From: Pseudomonadales bacterium
GTDB taxonomy: Bacteria > Pseudomonadota > Gammaproteobacteria > Pseudomonadales > JAHEIH01
Direction: 5' to 3'
DNA length: 6,171 bases
NCBI GenBank assembly: GCA_023255355.1
Contig: JALRIU010000319.1
Location: 1 to 6,171, forward strand
This document shows, piece by piece, positions 1 through 5,277 of the stretch; the stretch's first letter is position 1, and each line of letters begins with the position of its first letter. The position numbers and the translations under genes are program-made. Below the pieces are notes generated by a model, which ran no database searches, was not told the origin of the DNA, and saw only the letters and a list, made by a program, of their open reading frames with translations.

Positions 1-111
1 AGTTGGATTATCATTAGCACGACAACAAATTAGATTTTCCTTGTCAGGAGCAACTACAGCTCCTATCCAAGGAACAATACAAAATGTGTCAGCTTTTTTA
101 GGTATTAAATT
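1..111. other. Upstream flank with no assignable gene
   Basis: This stretch is visibly AT-rich compared with the genes that follow. One forward frame (from base 2) and one reverse frame are open across it, but neither has a start codon in view, and neither translation resembles a family I recognise. The forward frame would run to a TAG at 218-220, deep inside the aminotransferase gene, which makes it unlikely to be a real gene end. Apart from the inverted repeat and a T-run at 94-99, I see nothing functional here. Confidence 0.4.
37..74. repeat. Imperfect inverted repeat upstream of the aminotransferase gene
   Basis: Two nested dyads share one axis. The outer arms are TTCCTTG (37-43) and CAAGGAA (68-74). 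The inner arms are AGGAGC (46-51) and GCTCCT (59-64), enclosing a 7-base loop. Only a 2-by-3-base internal bulge separates the two stems, so 13 base pairs can form. No T-run follows directly on either strand, so it is not a standard intrinsic terminator. A possible promoter (TTGTCA at 41-46, TATCCA at 64-69, 17-base spacer) overlaps it, which would put the inner dyad in the spacer, as an operator might be. Whether it acts as an RNA hairpin, an operator or a dispersed repeat cannot be decided from one copy. Confidence 0.5.
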
Positions 112-1284
112 ATGTTTGCAAAACGGGTTGATAAGGTTGCGCCTTTCAGGGTTATGGCCGTACTGGAGCGCGCCAAACAATTGCAGTCTGAAGGACGTGA
201 TATTTTGCATATGGAAGTAGGTGAACCGGATTTTCCTACGATACAACCAATTATAGATGCAGGTATTGATTCTCTTGCAAGACAGCAAACAGGTTATACC
301 CAAGCGTTGGGTTTACCAGAGTTGCGACGTGCGATTGCTGTCTATTATCAAGAACGCTATGGTGTCACCCTGTCTGAAAACAGGGTGGTTGTTACGTCAG
401 GCGCCTCTGCTGCGCTCATGTTGATGTCCGCCTTATTAGTTGATCCTGGTAAAGGCTTGCTGATGGCGGATCCAGGTTATCCCTGTAATAGTCAATTTTT
501 AAGGATCGTCGAAGGTCAAGCCCATAAGGTAGCGGTTGGTGCAGACCGCGGCTTTCAAATTAATGGTGAGTTGATCAATCAGCATTGGCGAGACAATACT
601 ATTGGCGTTCTTGCTGCATCCCCTGCCAATCCTACTGGCGAAATTCTATCATTAGCCGCTCTGCAGGATATCTCTGCTGCAGTAAAAGCCAAAAATGGTG
701 TTTTGGTTGTTGATGAAATTTATCAGGGTTTGAGTTATGGCGAAGATTGTCACTCGATACTTGAAGTGGATGACGACGCTTATGTAATTAATAGCTTTTC
801 AAAATATTTTGGCATGACGGGATGGCGAATTGGCTGGATGGTTGTGCCAGAAAAGGCCGTGGTCGGATTGGAACGGCTTGTGCAGAATCTCTATATCTCT
901 ACTTCGGTGACAGCTCAATATGGTGCGTTGGCAGCCTTAGATCTTATCAATAGGCCGATGCTTGAGGCACGAAGAAAGGAATTTGGAGTGCGTCGTGAGG
1001 TATTATTAAATGGACTGAAAGCTCTAGGGTTTCGTGTCGATTACACGCCTAAAGGAGCCTATTATATTTACGCTAATATCGAGCATTTTTTGAAAAAAGG
1101 TGGCTGGGCTGACAGCGAAGCCTTTTGTTTTGACGTTCTAGAAAAGTATGGCGTTGCTTTAACGCCAGGTACTGATTTTGATGAGCATAGTGGTGCGTAT
1201 CATGTCAGATTTGCATATACCCTGCCTGTTGAAAAATTAAAAGATGCGCTTGCAAGGCTTAAGGTCGCTGTAGATACGTTATGA
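112..1284 (+). CDS. PLP-dependent class I/II aminotransferase (AspC-like fold type I)
   Basis: A complete 390-residue pyridoxal-phosphate aminotransferase, expected in the cytoplasm, transferring an amino group between an amino acid and a 2-oxo acid. Family marks are in the normal order: the substrate-side HMEVGEPDF segment (33-41), GYTQALGLPELR (61-72), a cofactor-phosphate segment around SGAS (96-99), SPANPTG with Asn173, VVDEIYQ with Asp201 and Tyr204, NSFSKYFGMTGWRIGW with the Schiff-base Lys231, and VRFAYT with Arg366, expected to bind the substrate carboxylate. The length is typical. The start gives the usual N-terminus of the family (APFRVMAVLERA), and a weak AGGT lies 8 bases upstream. 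The stop overlaps the sfsA start as ATGA, so the two are probably co-transcribed and translationally coupled. The class is certain. The amino-acid substrate is not: aspartate, alanine or aromatic amino acids are all possible. Confidence 0.95.
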   Translation: MFAKRVDKVAPFRVMAVLERAKQLQSEGRDILHMEVGEPDFPTIQPIIDAGIDSLARQQTGYTQALGLPELRRAIAVYYQERYGVTLSENRVVVTSGASAALMLMSALLVDPGKGLLMADPGYPCNSQFLRIVEGQAHKVAVGADRGFQINGELINQHWRDNTIGVLAASPANPTGEILSLAALQDISAAVKAKNGVLVVDEIYQGLSYGEDCHSILEVDDDAYVINSFSKYFGMTGWRIGWMVVPEKAVVGLERLVQNLYISTSVTAQYGALAALDLINRPMLEARRKEFGVRREVLLNGLKALGFRVDYTPKGAYYIYANIEHFLKKGGWADSEAFCFDVLEKYGVALTPGTDFDEHSGAYHVRFAYTLPVEKLKDALARLKVAVDTL

Positions 1285-1988
1285 AATTTCCCGATGACTA
1301 CCAAGAGGGAGTTTTAATAAAGCGTTATAAGCGTTTTTTGGCGGATGTTGAGTTGCCGTCGGGCGAAGTTGTGACAGTGCATTGTCCAAATACTGGTGCA
1401 ATGACAGGATGTGCCGAACCGGGTAGTCGAGTTTGGCTGGCATCATCTATTTCAAAATCTGCTAAATATGCTTGGGGTTGGCGTTGGGTTGAGACTCGCC
1501 ATGGGTTGGCCAATATTTATTCGGCGGGGGCTAATCGTTTGTTTTATGAAGCGTTCGACCGGGGTGATTTAACTATTTTTAATGGTTATCGTCATTTGCA
1601 GCGCGAGGTTAGCTTTGCTGAAGGCCAGTCTCGAGCTGATGCGCTTCTTAGTGGGCATTCCTCGCAGCCAGATTGTTTGGTTGAAATAAAAAGTGTGACC
1701 TTGGCCATGGCAAATGGTCAAGGTTATTTTCCTGATGCTAAGAGTGATCGGGCGGTCAAGCATATTAACCATCTCAAAGAGCAAGTTAATCAAGGGTTGC
1801 GTGCGGCCCTGGTTTTTGTCATTCAGCACGCTGGTATCAATCGTGTGGCACCTGCTGAGCACATCCATATGGCCTATGCGCAAGCATTAAAGCTAGGCGT
1901 AGAATCAGGGTTAGAGGTTTATGCACTAAAAGCTGAACTTATTGATGGAGATTACCGTATAACGAAAAAAACCATTGGCATAAATTGA
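1281..1988 (+). CDS. sfsA: SfsA family protein (sugar fermentation stimulation protein)
   Basis: A complete 235-residue SfsA homologue of normal length. Recognisable segments are LIKRYKRFLADV (12-23), HCPNTGAMTGC (34-44), ANIYSAGANRLFYEA (77-91), SRADALL (117-123), CLVEIKSVTLA (132-142) and QGYFPDAKSDRAVKHINHL (147-165). Asp120 with Glu135-x-Lys137 resembles the PD-(D/E)xK nuclease-like core proposed for this family. The E. coli protein was named for stimulating maltose metabolism and binds DNA, but its biochemical role is still unsettled. The gene starts within the aminotransferase stop (ATGA), an arrangement familiar in Pseudomonas-like gammaproteobacteria. There dksA usually follows, but here a regulator gene does. 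The segment after FPDA differs from the common FPDAVTxRGxKHLxEL pattern, although the KH pair is kept. Confidence 0.95.
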   Translation: MKFPDDYQEGVLIKRYKRFLADVELPSGEVVTVHCPNTGAMTGCAEPGSRVWLASSISKSAKYAWGWRWVETRHGLANIYSAGANRLFYEAFDRGDLTIFNGYRHLQREVSFAEGQSRADALLSGHSSQPDCLVEIKSVTLAMANGQGYFPDAKSDRAVKHINHLKEQVNQGLRAALVFVIQHAGINRVAPAEHIHMAYAQALKLGVESGLEVYALKAELIDGDYRITKKTIGIN

Positions 1989-1989
1989 T

Positions 1990-2012
1990 ACACCCTTTAT
2001 GCTTGGTGTTTT
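1990..2012 (+). terminator. sfsA: Possible weak hairpin terminator after sfsA
   Basis: ACACC (1990-1994) can pair with GGTGT (2005-2009) around a 10-base loop, and the 3' arm runs into a short T stretch (2009-2012). A 5-bp stem with a short T-tract is weak, so read-through into the downstream regulator gene is plausible. It sits directly after the sfsA stop, the expected place for a terminator. Confidence 0.3.
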
Positions 2013-2073
2013 GATCGATTAAGCTAATTTGGGATTGAGATAAAAACTAACTACAACAATAAACGGAATAATT

Positions 2074-3114
2074 ATGCGCATACAAGAAACAACCTTTAAG
2101 CGTTCAAAGCCGGTCCTCACAAGGGATTATCCGCTTCTTTTACAAAAATTAGTGAAACAATTAGGCGGCGATACTAGTCAACTTTACGACAAAAATATCG
2201 ATACTCTCGACCGAAATGATCGAGTTGCTCCGGTTGAGTTTATGAAATCAATCTCGCGAGCCATTGAGCTAACCGGTGAGCCACATCTAGGTTTGTATTT
2301 CGGACGCCATTGGGATGTGGCAACCATGGGTGTGTTTGGTCAGGCAGCATGTAGTAGCCAGACTGTGGGCGACGCACTTCGTCAGTTGATCAAATATTAT
2401 GGTTTCTCAGGTTTGTCATTGCGTATTGATATACAGCGCTCTGGTGTTGAGTATTTGGTGAATTTTGATCCACTCTATGGCGATGAAATACCTGAAGAGG
2501 TTAAACGCTTTATGGTAGAAGCCATTTTGTCTTCAACCATGATGATAGTGGGCATGTTAACTAAAGGGGCTAAGCTCTTTAAAGCGATTGGTATGCCCTT
2601 CGTTGACGATGGACATTGTAAGGTCTACGAAGAGTTCTTTGGCTGTCCTGTCTATTTCGAAAAAGATGATTGTGAAGTTTTGTTTGATCATAATGTTTAT
2701 GAAGCGGTTCTTCATAGGGGTAATGATACCCTGAGTCATTTTAATCAAGACTACACAGATCATTTGTTAATTGATGTTGTGCGTAAAATGCGCTCGTTGC
2801 CAGGATGCATTAGGCAGCTTCTGCAAAATACCCATGGCCAGTTTCCTACTTTGGAAGATATGGCTAATTGTTTGCATCTATCTCCCCGTACACTTTGTCG
2901 GCGCTTAAGCGAGCACGATACTTCTTACCAGGCGCTACTCAATGAAGTGCGCAAACAACGGGCGTTAGAGTATCTTACTGGGCGTCGTTGGAGTGTTGAA
3001 AAAGTCGCGAATCAATTAGGATTTAGTGATGCTTCTAACTTCCGTCGTGCTTTTAAACAGTGGACTGGTCTAACACCGGGTGCGGTGCGTGACGGAGTTG
3101 TTAACGACATGTAA
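2074..3114 (+). CDS. AraC-family transcriptional regulator, arabinose-binding-like N-terminal domain
   Basis: A 346-residue DNA-binding regulator of the OruR/ArgR-like AraC subgroup. Residues about 20-215 match the arabinose-binding-like ligand domain found in these proteins. Visible marks are EPHLGLYFGRHWD (69-81), GVFGQAACSSQTVGDALR (86-103) and YEEFFGCPVYFEKDDCEVLFD (185-205). Residues about 256-340 form the double helix-turn-helix domain, with LEDMANCLHLSPRTLCRRL as the first helix-turn-helix and VEKVANQLGFSDASNFRRAF plus the W-TGLTPG tail as the second. GGA lies 6 bases before the ATG, inside an 85-base gap, so it probably has its own promoter, though I cannot place one with confidence. 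The ligand and targets are unknown. The peptidase gene starting 2 bases after its stop is probably co-transcribed with it, and autoregulation of the pair is a guess. Confidence 0.93.
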   Translation: MRIQETTFKRSKPVLTRDYPLLLQKLVKQLGGDTSQLYDKNIDTLDRNDRVAPVEFMKSISRAIELTGEPHLGLYFGRHWDVATMGVFGQAACSSQTVGDALRQLIKYYGFSGLSLRIDIQRSGVEYLVNFDPLYGDEIPEEVKRFMVEAILSSTMMIVGMLTKGAKLFKAIGMPFVDDGHCKVYEEFFGCPVYFEKDDCEVLFDHNVYEAVLHRGNDTLSHFNQDYTDHLLIDVVRKMRSLPGCIRQLLQNTHGQFPTLEDMANCLHLSPRTLCRRLSEHDTSYQALLNEVRKQRALEYLTGRRWSVEKVANQLGFSDASNFRRAFKQWTGLTPGAVRDGVVNDM

Positions 3115-3116
3115 TA

Positions 3117-3815
3117 ATGGGCGCTATGAAGCCCACGATTTCAAACATCTTCGGACTTGATCAAAGTCATTTAACCCAAGTGCCTGGTTGCGGAAACGCG
3201 ACTAGGTATTTGGTTTTTCCTGCGTTTGATGATTTTACCCTGTTGCGTGAGACCTTGGCTGAACATGGAGTGCAACTTGCGATAGCCAGTAGTTATCGAA
3301 GTTTTCAACAGCAGCAACTGATTTGGAATGAAAAGTTTAATGGCAATCGCGCTGTTTTTGATGCAGATGGCTTGCCGTTAGATATGTCCTCGCTAGATGA
3401 TGTTGAAAAGGTGTTTGCTATCTTGCGTTGGTCTGCATTGCCTGGGGCCTCACGCCACCATTGGGGAAGTGATTTAGATATCTATGATTTGGCTGCGCTC
3501 CCGCAAGGCTATCAATTAAAGCTGATACCCGCCGAATATCAGTCTAATGGTCCTTTTTCATTGTTAGGTGACTTGCTTGATCAACATTTTGCAGTAGGTG
3601 ATTTTTGCGGGTTTTATCGACCTTATATGGATAAGTTATCTGCCGTAGCAAATGAACCATGGCATATAAGCCATCGCGCCTCGGCCCAACAAAGTATGAG
3701 CATTTTGACAAAGTCGGCATTGCAGCAATTAGTTGAAAACAGTGATATAGCTGGCAAAGCAGCTGTATTAGAGCGTTTTGATGAAATTTGGCAACGATTT
3801 GTCGCGATAGATTGA
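3117..3815 (+). CDS. M15-family metallopeptidase, VanY-like D-Ala-D-Ala carboxypeptidase
   Basis: A 232-residue zinc peptidase of the M15 (VanY-like) type, predicted to cleave D-alanyl peptides of peptidoglycan or its fragments. The conserved parts are ASSYRSFQQQQLIW (57-70), the zinc motif SRHHWGSDLD with His114 and Asp121, and EPWHISH with catalytic Glu180, Trp182 and zinc ligand His183. The catalytic set is therefore complete. The N-terminal FGLDQSHL segment suits the gammaproteobacterial branch of this family. There is no signal peptide or membrane segment, so the mature protein appears cytoplasmic, pointing to muropeptide recycling rather than wall trimming (inference). Neither the start at 3117 nor the alternative at 3126 (MKPTISN) has a good ribosome binding site, and translation is probably coupled to the regulator gene ending 2 bases upstream. 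Exact bond specificity (DD or LD) cannot be read from the sequence. Confidence 0.9.
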   Translation: MGAMKPTISNIFGLDQSHLTQVPGCGNATRYLVFPAFDDFTLLRETLAEHGVQLAIASSYRSFQQQQLIWNEKFNGNRAVFDADGLPLDMSSLDDVEKVFAILRWSALPGASRHHWGSDLDIYDLAALPQGYQLKLIPAEYQSNGPFSLLGDLLDQHFAVGDFCGFYRPYMDKLSAVANEPWHISHRASAQQSMSILTKSALQQLVENSDIAGKAAVLERFDEIWQRFVAID

Positions 3816-3839
3816 ACTAGCTGCCGAAAGGCAGCTAGT
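3816..3839. terminator. Perfect 10-bp hairpin between convergent M15 and ppa genes
   Basis: ACTAGCTGCC (3816-3825) pairs perfectly with GGCAGCTAGT (3830-3839) across a 4-base loop. The loop is GAAA, a stable GNRA type, in the rightward transcript and TTTC in the leftward one. It begins immediately after the peptidase stop and lies 11 bases beyond the ppa stop, so it is well placed to end both transcripts. Neither side has a real T-tract: the rightward strand continues GTGTAACC and the leftward strand TCAATC. It may therefore work as a processing or mRNA 3'-end stabilising stem, or as a poor intrinsic terminator. Confidence 0.65.
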
Positions 3840-3850
3840 GTGTAACCAAA

Positions 3851-4399
3851 TTAGAAGTTTGGTTTTTCGCTTGTAGCGTTGTAGCGCTCAACAGACTCAA
3901 CAATTTCTTGGCGAGCGGCTTCTACGCCTTCCCATCCGTCAACCTTAACCCACTTGCCTGGCTCAAGATCTTTATAGTGCTCAAAGAAGTGACCGATTTG
4001 CTTTAATGTCAATTCTGGTAGGTCGTTTACGTCTTTAACATCGTTGTATAAAGGCGTAATTTTGCTGTGCGGAACAGCAATTAATTTAGCGTCTTCACCG
4101 CTTTCGTCGGTCATTTTTAAAACGCCAACAGGACGACAGCGTACAACTGAACCGTGCAATAAAGGCAGTGGCATAACAACCAATACGTCTACTGGATCTC
4201 CGTCGCCACAAAGAGTGTGAGGAATATAGCCATAGTTACATGGGTAATGCATCGCTGTGCCAAGCATGCGATCCACGAAAATTGCCCCTGAGTCTTTGTC
4301 GACTTCATATTTGATAGGGTCACTGTTCATTGGGATTTCAATAATGACATTCACGTCATCGGGGAGGCTTCTGCCTGAGCTAACGTCGTTCAAACTCAT
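3851..4399 (-). CDS. ppa: Inorganic pyrophosphatase (family I, soluble)
   Basis: A 182-residue cytoplasmic enzyme hydrolysing pyrophosphate to two phosphates, which pulls DNA, RNA, protein and nucleotide-sugar synthesis forward. The signature DGDPVDV carries metal ligands Asp66, Asp68 and Asp71. The remaining active-site residues known from the E. coli enzyme are all present one position later: Lys30, Glu32, Arg44, Tyr56, Asp98, Asp103, Tyr142 and Lys143. The frame extends upstream to an ATG at 4450, but those 17 extra residues (MDVLLFARF...) are not part of the family. The ATG at 4399 gives the normal MSLNDVSSG start and has AAGG upstream. The extension also overlaps the likely -10 box. It is a single-gene unit, convergent with the peptidase gene and divergent from the GIN-domain gene. 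Confidence 0.97.
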   Translation of the reverse strand: MSLNDVSSGRSLPDDVNVIIEIPMNSDPIKYEVDKDSGAIFVDRMLGTAMHYPCNYGYIPHTLCGDGDPVDVLVVMPLPLLHGSVVRCRPVGVLKMTDESGEDAKLIAVPHSKITPLYNDVKDVNDLPELTLKQIGHFFEHYKDLEPGKWVKVDGWEGVEAARQEIVESVERYNATSEKPNF

Positions 4400-4434
4400 A
4401 GTTCTGACCTTTTGGTTGATTAAAAAACGCGCGA

Positions 4435-4440
4435 ATAATA
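4435..4440 (-). promoter_or_regulatory. ppa: Probable ppa -10 box with GC-rich discriminator
   Basis: Read leftward, TGTGC is followed by TATTAT (4440-4435), a 5-of-6 match to the sigma-70 -10 consensus. The next bases are TCGCGCG (4434-4428), an unusually GC-rich discriminator in otherwise AT-rich DNA. The start point would be near 4427-4428, giving a leader of roughly 28 bases that carries AAGG before the ATG. No good -35 box lies 16-18 bases upstream, where the sequence is a run of eight T residues preceded by GTGTGTG. Confidence 0.45.
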
Positions 4441-4466
4441 GCACATCCAAAAAAAATCACACACTA

Positions 4467-4493
4467 TTGAGTACTATTGCGAGCAGATAAAAT
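4467..4493 (+). promoter_or_regulatory. Possible promoter for the GIN-domain gene
   Basis: TTGAGT (4467-4472) and TAAAAT (4488-4493) resemble -35 and -10 boxes. They are separated by 15 bases, shorter than the usual 16-18. The next AT-rich hexamer, AAATAT at 4490, would give 17 bases but is a poorer -10 match. The resulting leader would be about 55-60 bases. The 158-base divergent region holds no other clear dyad or operator that I can see. Confidence 0.3.
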
Positions 4494-4544
4494 ATTTTCT
4501 CGGCTGCATCCAATCGTTCAACTGGTGGCGTCTTACTTTTAACA

Positions 4545-4550
4545 AAGGAG
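4545..4550 (+). promoter_or_regulatory. Strong ribosome binding site of the GIN-domain gene
   Basis: AAGGAG lies 7 bases before the ATG at 4558. It is the best Shine-Dalgarno match in the window and fixes the start that yields a clean signal peptide, suggesting efficient translation. Confidence 0.8.
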
Positions 4551-4557
4551 ATTAATT

Positions 4558-5256
4558 ATGAAAAAAATAGTAATGTGTAGCCTGTTCCTAGCGATGTTAG
4601 GTTCTAATGTAGCCAATGCCGAGACTGTGACAAAGGTCTTAGATGTTAAGCCATTTTCAAAAATAGAGCTGAGCGGCTCTTCGTCTGTCACCATTGAGAA
4701 GGGTAATGAGCAGCAAGTGAGTGTAACGATTGAACATGACTATTTACCTAGAGTGAATACCGAGGTAAGCGGGGGCGAACTTGATTTGTCCGTGCGTGAA
4801 AAAGGCTGGTTCGGTGGTTCAGCTAAGGGTGAGTTTCTTATTGTGACACCAAATTTAGAGGCTTTAGAGGTATCAGGTTCAGGAAAAGCATCTGTCTCTA
4901 GTGTCGATACAAAAGAGTTTGTGCTACAGCTCAGTGGATCTGGTGATATCAATATTGGCGAGCTAAATGCATCGCGTGTTCGCATTTCATTAGCAGGATC
5001 AGGCGATATTGATATCAGTAATCTAGCTGCATTATCTATGGGGGTGGAGATAATGGGTAGTGGTGATATTGATGTTACGGGTGAGGTGGCAAAATTACGT
5101 GTTGAAATTATGGGTAGTGGTGACTTTAATGGCCAGGATCTAGACACTGAATCAGTGCGGGGCGAAATTATAGGTTCAGGTGATATTACCGTCCGCACCG
5201 CTGGATCATCAAAGTTTACCTCGATTGGATCGGGTGACGGACGAGTATTACAGTAA
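4558..5256 (+). CDS. Secreted GIN-domain (DUF2807-type) beta-solenoid protein
   Basis: A 232-residue exported protein. Residues 1-21 form a Sec signal peptide: two lysines, a hydrophobic core and the cleavage site NANA|ETV-like, here A-N-A21 before Glu22. The mature part opens with KVLDVKPFSKIELSGSSSV, the usual entry of the putative auto-transporter adhesin, head GIN domain family. It continues as stacked turns of about 20 residues, each carrying G-S-G-(D/K), at residues 107, 127, 147, 167, 186, 206 and 224. Such regular GSGD turns fit a right-handed parallel beta-helix. There is no lipobox, membrane anchor or sorting tail, so the mature protein should be soluble in the periplasm or exported further. 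No enzyme motif is visible and the molecular function of the family is unknown. The domain is best known from Bacteroidetes but also occurs in gammaproteobacteria. It stands alone, divergent from ppa and tail-to-tail with the lipoprotein gene. Confidence 0.85.
   Translation: MKKIVMCSLFLAMLGSNVANAETVTKVLDVKPFSKIELSGSSSVTIEKGNEQQVSVTIEHDYLPRVNTEVSGGELDLSVREKGWFGGSAKGEFLIVTPNLEALEVSGSGKASVSSVDTKEFVLQLSGSGDINIGELNASRVRISLAGSGDIDISNLAALSMGVEIMGSGDIDVTGEVAKLRVEIMGSGDFNGQDLDTESVRGEIIGSGDITVRTAGSSKFTSIGSGDGRVLQ
4876..5238 (+). repeat. Coding tandem repeat: seven GSGD/K turns, about 60-base period
   Basis: Within the GIN-domain gene the tetrapeptide GSG(D/K) recurs at residues 107, 127, 147, 167, 186, 206 and 224, so spacing is 20, 20, 20, 19, 20 and 18 residues. 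At the DNA level the unit is mostly diverged, but turns four and five share the identical stretch ATGGGTAGTGGTGA at 5053-5066 and 5110-5123, 57 bases apart. The repeat reflects the protein fold. Recent unit duplication is possible for that pair only. Confidence 0.8.
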
Positions 5257-5277
5257 CCTGCTACCGAGTGTATGTTG

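Noticed and set aside
37..74. The inverted repeat considered as an integron attC site or transposon end
   Set aside because: No GTTRRRY/RYYYAAC core sites, no integrase or transposase, and no flanking direct repeats are visible.
1325..1513. A 62-codon reverse-strand open frame opposite the 5' part of sfsA
   Set aside because: Antisense of conserved SfsA sequence, with no recognisable product.
1569..1883. A 104-codon reverse-strand open frame opposite sfsA
   Set aside because: It is entirely inside the strongly conserved sfsA gene, with no family resemblance.
2557..2763. A 68-codon reverse-strand open frame opposite the AraC gene
   Set aside because: It lies within the conserved ligand-domain coding region and has no features of its own.
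4400..4450. A 17-residue N-terminal extension of the pyrophosphatase
   Set aside because: The family starts at MSLND. The extension overlaps the predicted -10 box and has no homologous counterpart that I know, whereas the ATG at 4399 has an AAGG site and places the active-site residues one position from E. coli numbering.
4257..4490. A 77-codon forward open frame over the ppa start and divergent region
   Set aside because: Most of it is antisense to the ppa N-terminus, and the remainder crosses the promoter region. No product is recognisable.
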